A DNA stretch of 13,973 nt from an uncultured Clostridia bacterium (GCA_947628335.1 CANQZT010000021.1:1-13973), one strand, 5' to 3'; numbered from the stretch's first letter, positions 1 to 8,998 are shown. A program made the numbers and translations. Notes: generated by a model not told the origin, from the sequence alone.

Positions 1-26
1 TTCACTCCTTCTAAAATATTTTAACA
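1..26 (-). promoter_or_regulatory. Shine-Dalgarno and possible -10 of a leftward gene outside the window
   Basis: On the minus strand the first ten bases read AAGGAGTGAA, a good Shine-Dalgarno site pointing out of the window, so a leftward gene probably starts just beyond position 1. An extended -10-like element TGTTAAAAT lies at 26-18 on the same strand; the identical string occurs in the leftward T4SS promoter near 13095. If both are real, this gene and the rightward T4SS operon are divergently transcribed from overlapping promoters. The leader between this -10 and the Shine-Dalgarno site would be very short, which weakens the promoter call. Confidence 0.35.
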
Positions 27-44
27 TATTTTTTCAAAAATGTA

Positions 45-73
45 TAGACAAATTTCATTTTTTGTTGTATTAT
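45..73 (+). promoter_or_regulatory. Putative promoter of the rightward T4SS operon
   Basis: TAGACA (45-50) and TATTAT (68-73) are separated by 17 bases and match the SigA -35/-10 pattern with one or two mismatches each. The predicted start of transcription falls just before the GTCGCCGG stretch, upstream of the small membrane peptide and VirD4. No other good promoter is seen before 3538, so this one probably drives everything through the PrgI-like gene. Confidence 0.5.
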
Positions 74-105
74 ATTTTTTGTCGCCGGAATTTTAAGGTG
101 GTGAT

Positions 106-243
106 ATTATAAATTTTTTAACAAATTTATTTTTTATATCCTTTATTATTAATGGTTTCATCGTTTTTTATTCTATATTCACAATAATCGATATACTATT
201 TTTTAAAAATCCTCAAAATTCAAAATTTAATATTCCAAATTAA
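106..243 (+). CDS. Small membrane peptide with non-ATG start (ATT or ATA)
   Basis: An open frame of about 44-45 codons without an ATG, GTG or TTG start. A strong Shine-Dalgarno sequence (AAGGTGGTGA, 95-104) is followed by ATT at 106 and ATA at 109; counted from the last G of AGGTGG (101), the spacing is four and seven bases. The peptide begins (M)INFLTNLFF, is almost entirely hydrophobic over its first 33 residues (one long membrane segment), and ends with a polar tail KNPQNSKFNIPN before TAA at 241-243. The VirD4 Shine-Dalgarno follows eight bases later, so it is probably the first gene of the T4SS operon. I do not recognise a family. Small membrane proteins are common in Gram-positive conjugation clusters, so a T4SS membrane subunit is possible. 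The start codon is inferred from spacing only. The same SD plus ATT-ATA arrangement precedes VirB4. Confidence 0.5.
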   Translation: MINFLTNLFFISFIINGFIVFYSIFTIIDILFFKNPQNSKFNIPN

Positions 244-259
244 CTTTCAAGGAGGTTGT

Positions 260-1964
260 ATGTTTGTAGATACTTTTTTTAGGCGAATAGTTTTTAATTT
301 TGCATGCCTTTTCGTCTTTTTGGCAATATATATTTTGCTTTTTTACAAAGTTTATATATCTGATGTGATAATTATTTCTTTTGCAATTCATCCATTTAAT
401 ATTTGTGAAAAATATCCAGAAATTTGGGAAAAAATTAAGCTTTTATATATTCCAATCTCTTTTGTTTCATCAATGATTTCAATAAATCTTTTATATTCTT
501 CTCTTTTCAAAAAGAAAAAAGAATTAAAGCGAAAAAGAATTAAATCAGATGATAATTTATCACTTTTTATTGCAAAAGATAAAAACGGATATCCTATTAT
601 TTTACCTGAAGCTAGCCTTTATCAAAATATTTTAATTACTGGTACAATTGGCTCTGGAAAAACTAGTTCTGCAATGTATCCTTTTACAAAACAACTTATA
701 AAATACAAATATGATGAAGATGATAAAAAACTTGGTATGCTTATTTTAGATGTAAAGGGTAATTATTATTCTCAAGTTAAAAAATATGCCGAGCATTATA
801 GAAGAATAAATGATTTAGTAATCATAGAACTTCGGAAGTAATGTAAAATATAATCCTCTTGATAAACCAAATTTAAAGCCTTCTATACTTGCAAATAGAT
901 TAAAAACTATTCTTACTCTTTTTTCTAAAAATAACAGTGAAAGCTATTGGCTTGATAAAGCAGAGCAGATTTTAACTGAAGCAATTAAATTTTGCAGATT
1001 ATATAATAATGGTTATGTTACATTTTCGGAGCTACATAAGCTGATTACTGATGCTGATTATTATATAAATAAAATTAATTTCATGCGTTCTAAGTTTTTG
1101 TCTGGCAAGCTTTCTCATCTTGATGTTCATAATCTTTTGTCTTCTATAGAATTTTTTGAAAAGGAATTTAATACTTTAGATTCTAGAACTTCTAGTATTT
1201 TAAAATCTGAAATAACAAGAATAACCGGCGCATTTATTTCAGATTATGATATTTTAAATACTTTTTCTCCTCAAAAATCTGAATTGAATTTCTTTGGTTT
1301 TGAAGAGATGATATCTAAGGGTAAAATTATAGTTTTAAATATGAACATTGCAGAATATAGAAATCTTTCTAAAATAATTGCGGCTTACCTAAAATTGGAT
1401 TTTCAAACAGAGGTTATGGCAAGACTTGCAAAAAAGGATTCAAATATGCGAAGTGTTTGCTTTATTAGTGACGAATATCATGAATATGTAACAGACACTG
1501 ATGCTGACTTTTTTGCTCAGTCAAGAGAAGCAAAATGTATTAATATTGTTGCAACTCAAAGTTATACTTCTCTTCTTAATTCTATTAATAATCAATACAC
1601 TGTAAAAGTTATTATTCAAAATTTAATTAATAAATTTTGGTTTAGAACTGATGATATTTTTACAATTGAAGAGGCTCAAAAGCAACTTGGAAAAGAGGAA
1701 AAGAAAAAATATTCAAAAAGTTTTTCTGAAAGTTCTACCGATCCCAAAATGTCATCTTTGTCTAGTATTTTAAGTTTTAACAAGCCTAATTTTTCTGAAA
1801 GTTTAAATTCATATACTCAATTTGATTTTGTTTTTGATACAAATTTCTTTACTCAAAATTTAAATACTTTTTCATGTCTTGCTTTCTTGTCTACGGGAAA
1901 TAGTATAATCCCTCCACAAAAAATTAATCTTATTCCATATTTTAAAACCGATGAAAATATATAA
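260..1964 (+). CDS. virD4: VirD4/TraG-like T4SS coupling ATPase, read through one CGGA site
   Basis: Coupling protein that would recruit and energise substrate transfer at the T4SS inner-membrane channel. The start is ATG 260 after GGAGG (251-255). Residues about 10-33 and 62-82 are two membrane segments. Walker A is GTIGSGKT at about 128-135. The Walker B region is CFISDE near residues 400-405, followed by EYHEYVTDTDADFF and NIVATQSYTSLL, typical of the TraM-recognition ATPase module of TraD/TraG proteins. The zero frame stops at 841, six bases after an in-frame CGG (833-835). Reading GGA at 834 continues without a stop to 1964 and gives 567 residues, a normal length for a Gram-positive VirD4. 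The second half alone would have no membrane anchor or P-loop. The family call is firm; whether the protein is made by recoding or the gene is broken is inferred from the repeated CGGA pattern. Confidence 0.85.
833..836 (+). other. CGGA recoding site 1 (VirD4-like, Gly192)
   Basis: The zero frame reads CTT CGG AAG TAA and stops. Skipping the C gives CTT-GGA-AGT-AAT, i.e. L-G-S-N-V-K-Y-N-P, running straight into the rest of the VirD4 ATPase domain. Confidence 0.75.
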
Positions 1965-1992
1965 AAATACATATTTAAAGGAGATGTTTCAC

Positions 1993-2322
1993 GTGAAAAA
2001 ATTTATTTATTATAGTCTTTTTGTTTTATTTATTGCTACTGTTTTAGTTTTTTCCTTAGGGTTTCCGTCATTTGCCGCATATCCAAAACTTGTTTCTAAA
2101 ATTATTTCTGCCTTTGAAGCTTTAAAGAAATATATAGTTGCAATCGCAACTCCTATTGCTGCTGTTGCAATTGGTTCAGGTTTCCTTATGCAGAAATTTA
2201 GTTTTGGAGATGAGGAAAGAATTCGAACTGGAAAAAAATTAATTAGAACTTCTGTTGTATCTTATGCCTTTATTTTGGCTCTCGATTTAGTAATTAATTT
2301 AATTGAATCTCTAATCAAATAA
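1993..2322 (+). CDS. VirB2/TrbC-like pilin subunit
   Basis: About 109 residues, starting at GTG 1993 nine bases after AAAGGAG (1977-1983). An in-frame ATG at 1951 lies inside the end of VirD4, and one at 1984 abuts the Shine-Dalgarno site, so GTG is preferred. The N-terminus is a clear signal peptide (KKFIYYSLFVLFIATVLVF) ending in a likely signal-peptidase site SFA|AYP. The mature part has two hydrophobic segments (about residues 47-65 and 88-107) joined by a charged loop with GDEERIRTGKK. This is the topology of VirB2/TrbC pilins: two membrane helices with a short cytoplasmic loop. Position between VirD4 and VirB6 fits the usual Gram-positive T4SS order. It would be the extracellular or channel-forming subunit. 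Sequence identity within this family is low, so the call rests on topology and context. Confidence 0.65.
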   Translation: MKKFIYYSLFVLFIATVLVFSLGFPSFAAYPKLVSKIISAFEALKKYIVAIATPIAAVAIGSGFLMQKFSFGDEERIRTGKKLIRTSVVSYAFILALDLVINLIESLIK

Positions 2323-2339
2323 TCTTAGGAGGTGCTTTT

Positions 2340-3215
2340 TTGGGTTCTACATCTAATACAATTTTATCTACTATTAATGAACTTTTCAGTTCTCTATTTT
2401 CTTCTATCGATGGTTCTATTTATACTGCTTTAGATGAAATTTCTTTTATTAATACCAATATTTTAAAATCTCCGTATTTAGAAAAACTTTTTGGCACTTC
2501 TTCTACTACTGGTATTTTAATGATAGCTAATGCACTTTTAATTGGCTTTGTTTTATATTTTGCTATAAAGCATTTGCTTTCGAGTTTTGCTATTGTTGAA
2601 TCTCAAAATCCTTATCAATTCGTTTTAAAAATAATCTTTATCGGTATTTGTGTTAATTGTAGCTTTTTTATTTGTGAGCAAATTATAAATATTAATGCCC
2701 TTGTATCCTCTGCAATACGTGATGTTGGGTCTGAAATACTCGATACTCAAATTTGTTTTTCTAAATTAATTGATATTTCTGATTCAATAATTGTTATTGA
2801 AGAGAATAAGGCAAATGTGTTTTCTATTGATGGTATTATAAAAACTGTAGTATCTATTGGTTTTCTAAATTTAATTTTTATTTATGCTATAAGATATATT
2901 TTAATTAAAGTTTTTATTCTTATTTCGCCTTTTGCTATCATGACTCTCTCTATGCGTTCTACTTCTTTTATTTTTAAGTCATGGCTTAAATGTTTTATTT
3001 CTTTACTTTTTATAGAATTATTTGCATCTTTTATTTTAATTGTAATGTTTTCTATTGAATACAGTGCTGATAATTTGATATCTAAGCTTTTATTTATTGG
3101 CTCTATTTTTGCCTTAATGAAAGTTAATAATTATGTGAGAGATTTTATCGGCGGTATTAGTATAGATACATATAATTCGATGTATGGAATGAGAAATATG
3201 ATGAAAATAAAATAA
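2340..3215 (+). CDS. VirB6/TrbL-like T4SS channel membrane protein
   Basis: Begins at TTG 2340 behind a near-consensus AGGAGGTG (2327-2334); 291 residues. After a polar N-terminal stretch of about 55 residues there are five or more hydrophobic segments, at roughly 60-85, 98-122, 168-200, 208-235 and 244-258. The central pair is separated by a polar loop, and the pattern ends with a short polar tail containing GGISIDTYNSMYGMRN. This matches VirB6/TrbL polytopic proteins, which form the inner-membrane part of the channel. The neighbours are the pilin-like gene (17 bases upstream) and the PrgI/VirB3-like gene (32 bases downstream). No in-frame CGG and no frameshift. The exact subfamily cannot be named from the sequence alone. 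Confidence 0.7.
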   Translation: MGSTSNTILSTINELFSSLFSSIDGSIYTALDEISFINTNILKSPYLEKLFGTSSTTGILMIANALLIGFVLYFAIKHLLSSFAIVESQNPYQFVLKIIFIGICVNCSFFICEQIININALVSSAIRDVGSEILDTQICFSKLIDISDSIIVIEENKANVFSIDGIIKTVVSIGFLNLIFIYAIRYILIKVFILISPFAIMTLSMRSTSFIFKSWLKCFISLLFIELFASFILIVMFSIEYSADNLISKLLFIGSIFALMKVNNYVRDFIGGISIDTYNSMYGMRNMMKIK

Positions 3216-3247
3216 TAATAATTATTATATCGGAGGTTTGAACTTAT

Positions 3248-3526
3248 ATGAAATTTATTATTCCTCAAAATTATGATTTTTCAAGTAAACTTTTTGGAAT
3301 TCTTGATTATTCAACTGTTATATTTAATGTTATATGGTGTATATTCATTTTTTGTATAGTTAATTTCTTTGTATCTAACTTTACTTTTAAAATTTTTATA
3401 ATTATTATCCTTTGCTTTCCAGTTTTACTTTTTAGTATAATTGGCTTTAACCACGAAAATATTTTGTATGTATTTTTGTATATTTATAAATATCTTACTT
3501 GCCAAAAAGTATATTTGTACAAATAG
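3248..3526 (+). CDS. PrgI/VirB3-like small T4SS membrane protein
   Basis: 92 residues starting at ATG 3248, eleven bases after GGAGG (3232-3236). The N-terminus FIIPQNYDFSSKLFGILDY resembles the PrgI family start, in which a short soluble N-terminus is followed by two adjacent membrane helices; here these are about residues 22-44 and 46-64. A conserved-looking C-terminal part ends YLTCQKVYLYK. VirB3/PrgI proteins pair with the VirB4 ATPase, and their genes normally sit directly upstream of virB4. Here the next rightward genes are replication genes, and the VirB4 gene is 7 kb away on the other strand beyond gyrA. The family call depends mainly on size, topology and position. Confidence 0.6.
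   Translation: MKFIIPQNYDFSSKLFGILDYSTVIFNVIWCIFIFCIVNFFVSNFTFKIFIIIILCFPVLLFSIIGFNHENILYVFLYIYKYLTCQKVYLYK
3512..3525. repeat. Perfect 14-bp palindrome
   Basis: TATTTGTACAAATA is a perfect inverted repeat covering the end of the PrgI-like gene and lying just upstream of the dnaD-like promoter (-35 at 3538). It could be an operator or a weak hairpin; there is no T-tract strong enough to call a terminator. Confidence 0.4.
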
Positions 3527-3537
3527 ATTTTCTATTC

Positions 3538-3566
3538 TTGTTTTTTTAGACATAAAATGATATAAT
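3538..3566 (+). promoter_or_regulatory. Promoter of the dnaD-like/dnaC-like unit
   Basis: TTGTTT (3538-3543), a 17-base spacer and a perfect TATAAT (3561-3566) with an extended -10 TG at 3558-3559. The start codon at 3621 lies about 50 bases downstream. This indicates that the replication genes are transcribed separately from the T4SS genes before them. Confidence 0.7.
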
Positions 3567-3620
3567 TTTTAGATAACTAAAGATTAAAATTTTATGGATA
3601 TAACAAAAGGAGAATTTCTT

Positions 3621-4589
3621 ATGAAGTTAGAACAAAATGATGAAGCATTATTATTTTCATGTACAAAATTGCCTGATGTATTTTTTTCAGAATATCTTCC
3701 TCAAGCTTCTGGAGATTTTATAAAGGTTTATTTATATATTTTATTTTTATCTAAATATGGTAAAGACATTAAAATGAATGATTTAGCAAAAAAACTTAAT
3801 CTTCCTTTTCCTATGATTCAAGATGCTTTAAAATTCTGGGAGGATATAGGTGTATTAACAAAAAAGGGAACCGGTTTTATTGTTAATAATTTGCAAGAAA
3901 TTGAGCTACGCAAATTATATAAGCCAAATGTTGCTCTTTCAATCGAAGATATTGAAAAAAATCAAAAAAATGAAACAAGAGTAAAATTAGTAGAAACAAT
4001 CAATAATTCATTTTTCCAAGGAATTATGTCTCCATCTTGGTATGCAGATATTGATTTATGGTTCAATAAATTTGGATTTGATGAACAAGTCATGATGGCT
4101 CTCTTTAATTACTGCTTCCAACGTTCTGCTCTTCATAGGAACTATGTTCAAGTTGTTGCTGAAGCATGGGCAAAACATAATGTTAAAACTTTTAGTGATT
4201 TAGAGATTTATTATCAAAAACAAGAAGCTTCACAAAAAGTTGAAAAGGCTATTCAGAAAAAACTTGGAATTTCTAGACCTCTTACCGAATACGAAAAAGG
4301 TTATATACAAAAATGGACTGAAGATTTTGGATATGATTTATCTATTATAGAAATTGCTCTTAAAAAGACTACTTCAAAAACAACTATTTCTTTTGATTAT
4401 TTAGATAAATTAATTACAAGCTGGCATGATAGTGATTTAAAGACTTCTGATGATATTCAAAATTATATGATTTCTTTAAAAAATCAAATGAAAAATAAAA
4501 AGGAATTTGAACAAAAAGTAAAATATAATAATTATGAACAACGTACTTATGATAATTTTGATAATTTATATGCTAATAAACAAAATTAA
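3621..4589 (+). CDS. DnaD-like primosome/replication initiation protein
   Basis: 322 residues from ATG 3621, chosen over the in-frame ATG at 3594 because AAAGGAG (3606-3612) lies eight bases before it. Residues about 1-100 look like the winged-helix N-terminal domain of DnaD/DnaB-type proteins (a helical region with LPDVFFSEYLPQ and VYLYILFLSKYG). Two DnaD C-terminal (DDBH2-type) repeats follow. The first contains YVQVVAEAW and the second YLDKLITSW; both match the YxxxIxxxW-type motif with V or L in the middle position. These domains bind single-stranded DNA and remodel it during helicase loading. The helicase-loader gene starts 18 bases downstream, the standard pairing in many Clostridia. 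No in-frame CGG is present and the frame is intact. A chromosomal role is more likely than an element-specific one because of the separate promoter. Confidence 0.8.
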   Translation: MKLEQNDEALLFSCTKLPDVFFSEYLPQASGDFIKVYLYILFLSKYGKDIKMNDLAKKLNLPFPMIQDALKFWEDIGVLTKKGTGFIVNNLQEIELRKLYKPNVALSIEDIEKNQKNETRVKLVETINNSFFQGIMSPSWYADIDLWFNKFGFDEQVMMALFNYCFQRSALHRNYVQVVAEAWAKHNVKTFSDLEIYYQKQEASQKVEKAIQKKLGISRPLTEYEKGYIQKWTEDFGYDLSIIEIALKKTTSKTTISFDYLDKLITSWHDSDLKTSDDIQNYMISLKNQMKNKKEFEQKVKYNNYEQRTYDNFDNLYANKQN

Positions 4590-4607
4590 TTTTGGAGGTT
4601 TTAAAAT

Positions 4608-5619
4608 TTGAGTAATTCTACTTTAAATACTTTATTAAAAGAATATGAATCAAAAAAATATATAGCTGATTTGAATTTTGAAAAAGAAAAAACTTCTTTT
4701 TATGATTCGCATCCCGAACTTGCTAAAATAAATTCTGAACTTGGGAAACTTGCTATTGATATTTCAAAAGCAGTTTTAAATAGTGATATTGATTTATCTA
4801 ATAAATTAAAAGAAGAATTCAATAATTTAAAAGAAAAAAAAGAAGTTTTAATGAAATCTATTAAAATTCCTAATGGAGCATTAAATCCAATATATGAATG
4901 TTCTATTTGTAAAGATACTGGATTTGTTCAAGAAGGAAATGGTAAAACTGTTCTTTGCAATTGTATAAAGCAAAAGATGTTTGACTTGGATTTTAATAAA
5001 TCAAATATTCGGAAATCTTGAAAAAGAAAATTTTGATAATTTTGATTCTTCTCTTTATTCTGATGAAATTAATGAAGCAAAATACAATGCTAAAATTTCT
5101 CCAAGAAAAAATATCGAAAATATTAAAGAAATTGCTGTTAATTTTATTAATAATTTTGATAATACTGAAGAAAAAAATTTACTTTTTTTAGGAAATACCG
5201 GTCTTGGTAAAACTTTTCTTTCAAATTGTATTGCAAAAGAAGTTTTAAATATGGGAAAAACAGTCCTTTATCAGACTGCTCCAATAATGCTTGATAATAT
5301 TTTAGATTATAGATTTGGTAAATCTGATTATACTGAACTTTATGATAATATTATTAATGTTGATTTACTTATTATTGATGATTTAGGTGCAGAATCTCTA
5401 AATTCTTTCAAGCTTTCAGAGTTATTTAATATAATAAATGCGAGACTTCTTTCACAAAATAACCATATTACAAAAACTATTATTTCTACTAATCTAAATA
5501 TGAATAATTTGATGGACACTTATGGTGAAAGAATTTTCTCAAGACTTGCTTCTTATTACAATGTTTGCAGATTTTTTGGAGAAGATATAAGAATTAATAA
5601 AGTTTTTGGAAAGAAATAA
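4608..5619 (+). CDS. dnaC: DnaC/DnaI-like replicative helicase loader, read through one CGGA site
   Basis: AAA+ ATPase expected to load the replicative helicase during primosome assembly. The start is TTG 4608, nine bases after GGAGG. Residues 1-95 form a helical N-terminal helicase-binding part. A cysteine cluster follows (CSIC near 98-101 and CNC near 120-122), typical of the zinc-binding region in clostridial DnaC. Then come Walker A GNTGLGKT (about 195-202), Walker B DLLIIDDLGAE and a sensor-1 region TIISTNLNMN. The zero frame ends at 5021, just after an in-frame CGG at 5010-5012. Reading GGA at 5011 joins the two halves as NIGNLEKENFDNF and gives 336 residues, a normal length. As a presumed essential gene it is unlikely to be a pseudogene. 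A start for the second half alone at ATG 4981 lacks a convincing ribosome site. Confidence 0.85.
5010..5013 (+). other. CGGA recoding site 2 (DnaC-like, Gly135)
   Basis: The zero frame reads ATT CGG AAA TCT TGA. Skipping the C gives ATT-GGA-AAT-CTT-GAA, I-G-N-L-E, restoring the region between the zinc-type cysteines and the AAA+ domain. Confidence 0.8.
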
Positions 5620-5632
5620 ATAAAAATAAAGT

Positions 5633-5672
5633 AAAAACTCATGTTATATTAAAAATTATAACATGAGTTTTT
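5633..5672. terminator. Bidirectional intrinsic terminator between dnaC-like gene and gyrA
   Basis: A perfect 16-bp stem (5633-5648 with 5657-5672), core ACTCATGTTATA, around an 8-base loop. It is flanked by A-runs on the left and T-runs on the right, so both strands carry a U-tract after the hairpin. It lies between the convergent stops at 5619 and 5676. Confidence 0.9.
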
Positions 5673-5675
5673 GCT

Positions 5676-8125
5676 TTATTTATTTTCTTCCTCTTCTTCT
5701 TTTTCTTCTGATATTTTTTCTATACTTACTACTTTTCCTTCGTTTGTTCTCATAAGTGTTACACCTTGTGTTGGACGTCCTAATATACTTATTTCTGAAA
5801 CATTTATCCTTATTATTGTTCCTGTATCCGTTATAAGCATTATATCGTCATCTTCATTTACTAGTTCAACTCCTATTACTTTACCAGTTTTTGGAGTAAT
5901 TTTATATGTTATAACACCCTTTCCTGCTCTAGTTTGTACTCTATATTCATCAAGTTCTGTTCTCTTGCCAAATCCATTTTCTGTAATTGTAAGCAATGTT
6001 TGTTTACTTCCTTCAACTATTGACTCCATTCCGATAACAGTATCATCTTTATCAAGTTTCATTCCTATAACACCTTGTGAAACTCTTCCCATTGGTCTTA
6101 CGTCTTTTTCACTAAATGTTATACATTGACCACCTTCTGTTACCATTACTACATTGTCTTCACCATCTGTAAGTTTTACAGAAATTAGTTCATCATCTTC
6201 TTTTAGCGCAATTCCTTGTAAACCTGTTTTTCTTGAAGAATCATATTCTGATAAAGGTGTTTTCTTTATAATACCTTGTTTTGTTGCCATTAGTAGATAT
6301 TTTCCTTCTGCTATATTTTGAATTGGTATTATTGCTGAAATCTTTTCTCCTGGATCAAGACTAAGTAAATTTACTATTGCTGTTCCTTTTGCTGTTCTTC
6401 CTGCTTCTGGAATTTCGAATCCTCTTAATTTATATAATTTTCCTTTATTGCTGAAGAACATTATTATATCATGTGTTGAAGCAGTAAAGATGTCTTTTAC
6501 AAAGTCTTCTTCTCTTGTTATCATTCCGAGTGATACCTTTTCCACCTCTTTTTTGGCTTTTATATGTATCTATTGGCATTCTTTTTATATATCCAAAATG
6601 AGATAAAGCGATAACTGTTTCTTCTTCTTTTACTAAATCTTCTTCGTCCAATTCTCCGCTACTTGCAATTATTTTTGTTTTTCTTTCATCGCCATATTTT
6701 TCTTTTAATTCTAGTAATTCTTCTTTTATAACTCCATATACTAGTTCTTCGCTTGCAAGAATTGCCTTTAAGTGTTCAATTAGTTTCATTAATTCATTGT
6801 ATTCTTCTTCTATCTTTTCTCTTTGCAAGCCTGATAAGGTTTTTAATCTCATATCCAAAATTGCTTGTGCTTGAACATCTGATAATCCAAATCTCTCCAT
6901 TAATCTCTCTTTTGGATCATCATAAGAACCTCTAATTATTCTTATTACTTCATCAATATTATCTATTGCAATTTTTAATCCTTCTAATATATGTGCTCTT
7001 GCTTCTGCTTTTTCTAGTTCAAATTTTGTTCTACGAATTACAACTTCTTTTCTGTGTTCAATGAAGTTTTCTAAGCATTGTTTTAAAGTTAATATTCTTG
7101 GAACGCCTTTAACTAGTGCAAGCATTATTACACCAAATGTTTCTTGCATTTGTGTAAATTTATATAATCTATTTAATACAACTTGAGCATTTGCATCTCT
7201 TTTTAATTCTATAACAAGTCTTACATTAGCTGTTCTATCAGATTCATCTCTTATCGTAGAAATTCCCTCTATTTTTTTATCTCTTGCTAAATCATCTATA
7301 TATTTATGAAGTCTTGCTTTATTTACTTGATATGGAAGTGATGTAACAATTATTCTTTGTCTTCCTCCAGACATTTCTTCTATCTCAGCTTCCGCTCTCA
7401 TTATTATTTTTCCTCTACCTGTTGTATAAGCTGATTTTATTCCGTCTCTTCCAACTATTGTAGCTCCTGTAGGGAAATCTGGTCCTTTTATAACTTTCAT
7501 TAAATCTTCATTTGTAATTTCAGGATTATCAATTACTTTTATTAGTCCATCAACTACTTCTGATAAATTGTGTGGTGGAATGTTTGTTGCCATTCCAACT
7601 GCAATTCCTGAAGAACCATTTAATAAAAGTGCTGGTAATCTTGTTGGTAATACGCTTGGTTCTTGTAATCTATCGTCATAGTTAGGTACAAAATCTACTG
7701 TATTTTTGTCTATGTCACTCATCATATAATTTGCAATTTTTGCCATTCTAGCTTCTGTGTACCTCATAGCAGCTGGTGGATCTCCATCAACAGAACCAAA
7801 GTTTCCATGTCCATCAATTAATGGATAACGTAAAGTAAAGCTCTGTGCCATTCTTACCATTGCATCGTATACGGCTGCATCACCATGTGGGTGATATCTA
7901 CCTAAAACAGAACCTACTGTATTTGCTGATTTTCTGTAAGGCTTGTCTGATGTAATTCCGGTCTTCTTGCATTGAATATAAAATTCTTCTATGTACTGGC
8001 TTTAATCCATCTCTTACATCTGGTAACGCACGTGCAACTATAACACTCATCGCATAGTCGATATATGCAGTTTTCATTTCTTTTTCAATGTCTCTCTCTA
8101 TTATTGTTTCATCTGGTCTGTCCAT
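5676..8125 (-). CDS. gyrA: DNA gyrase subunit A, read through two CGGA sites
   Basis: Type IIA topoisomerase subunit that cuts and rejoins DNA and wraps it for negative supercoiling. Starts at ATG 8125 after AAGGAAGG. With both CGGA sites read as glycine it has 815 residues, a usual GyrA length. Visible landmarks are [28 protein letters not shown] (residues 78-88), the catalytic tyrosine in [10 protein letters not shown] (Tyr122), and the GyrA box QKRGGKG just before residue 533. The box identifies GyrA rather than ParC. The beta-pinwheel domain follows and ends in an acidic tail [10 protein letters not shown]. Without recoding the gene would be three fragments of 75, about 460 and about 290 codons, which cannot give an active gyrase. 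Residue 83, Ser in E. coli, is Ala here, while Asp87 is kept. Confidence 0.95.
6525..6528 (-). other. CGGA recoding site 4 (GyrA Gly533)
   Basis: Coding strand reads GGT ATC ACT CGG AAT GAT in the zero frame, which then reaches a stop. Skipping the C gives ACT-GGA-ATG-ATA, G-I-T-G-M-I, directly after the GyrA box. B. subtilis GyrA has G-V-Q-G-M at the same place, so exactly one glycine replaces the four bases. Confidence 0.9.
7957..7960 (-). other. CGGA recoding site 3 (GyrA Gly56)
   Basis: Coding strand reads CAA GAA GAC CGG AAT TAC in the zero frame. Skipping the C gives [24 protein letters not shown], the invariant region before HPHGD. B. subtilis GyrA has L-G-M-T-S-D-K-P-Y here, again one glycine for CGGA. 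Confidence 0.9.
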
Positions 8126-8181
8126 TTTTTCACTTTCCTTCCTTGATAAGCATATTTGTTTTGTCTTATTTTCCTACGGAT

Positions 8182-8210
8182 ATTATACTAAACTGACCAA
8201 AATTTTGCAA
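8182..8210 (-). promoter_or_regulatory. gyrA promoter
   Basis: On the minus strand TTGCAA (8210-8205), a 17-base spacer and a perfect TATAAT (8187-8182) lie about 57 bases before the gyrA ATG. gyrA therefore has its own promoter and need not depend on the T4SS-side genes upstream. Confidence 0.7.
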
Positions 8211-8243
8211 GAGTTTTGTCAACATAAACTTTCTAAAATTTGC

Positions 8244-8997
8244 TTAAATTGTTTGTGCGAGTTTAATTTCATCCATTGTTATATTTTCAATTGAATTTCC
8301 TTTATTTTTTATTAAAGTCTGAATATTTTCTATTGCTTTTATTTCTTTTAAAGTATCTTCAAGAGGCATAATTTCTTCTTTTTTGTTTTTTATTTTTGTA
8401 TATTCTTTTTTCATTCCTGCTAAGTCATTTTGATTTAAATATGTTTTCCAATTTTCTATGTATTTTCCGAATTTTTTCAACACTATCTACTTGTTTCATA
8501 AAATCTTCTTCTATTTTGCTTGCTATACAGTCTTTTACTACATTTTTACTTTTCTTTATTAATTTTGCAGTAGAATTTTTTATTAATTTATTGTCTTGTG
8601 CTGATTTTAAAGCTGAATCTACTAGTTTTGATGCACTGTCTATTATTCCTCCTGATTTTACCGCAGTATATGCCTGCGAAACACTTTCAAATTTTCCTGT
8701 AAAAATTCCTGTTATACTTTTTCCTATATTATTCGCTGCATTTATTGCTGCTTTTAATCCTTCTTTAAATCCATCGTTTATTATTACATTTTTTATTCCT
8801 ATTATTTCGTTTTCTATAGCATTTGGTAGAATTGCTCTTAAAGCAATATCTATACCTGTATTAACTATTTTTCCAAAAGTTCCTTCTAAAAATTTATTTT
8901 GTTTTTCACCTATATCTTCTGTTTGTTCATTTGAAATATTTTTATTTAATTCTTTATTTTTTTCTGTATTAATATTATTTTCTTTTTCTAATTCCAA
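8244..8997 (-). CDS. Unknown 250-aa protein, read through one CGGA site
   Basis: Starts at TTG 8997 behind AGAAGGAAAA; ends at 8244 just before the gyrA promoter. The two halves, 8997-8425 and 8483-8244, are joined by reading CGGA (8469-8466) as glycine and give EKIGKYIENWKTYLNQ without interruption. The first 35 residues are charged and Asn/Glu/Lys-rich, probably disordered. Residues about 38-130 are alanine/isoleucine/glycine-rich with amphipathic stretches (GLKAAINAANNIGKSITG, TAVKSGGIIDSASKLV) but no clear membrane helix or signal peptide. The C-terminal 75 residues look helical (ENWKTYLNQND, GMKKEYTKIKNKKEE, LKEIKAIENIQTLIK). I recognise no family. Its position at the end of the leftward T4SS cluster suggests, but does not prove, a secreted or accessory protein of that system. 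Confidence 0.65.
8466..8469 (-). other. CGGA recoding site 5 (250-aa protein, Gly177)
   Basis: Coding strand reads GAA AAA ATT CGG AAA ATA in the zero frame, which stops after about 12 more codons. Skipping the C gives ATT-GGA-AAA-TAC, I-G-K-Y, and opens 74 further codons. There is no reference family to test it, so the support is the shared pattern. Confidence 0.65.
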
Positions 8998-8998
8998 T

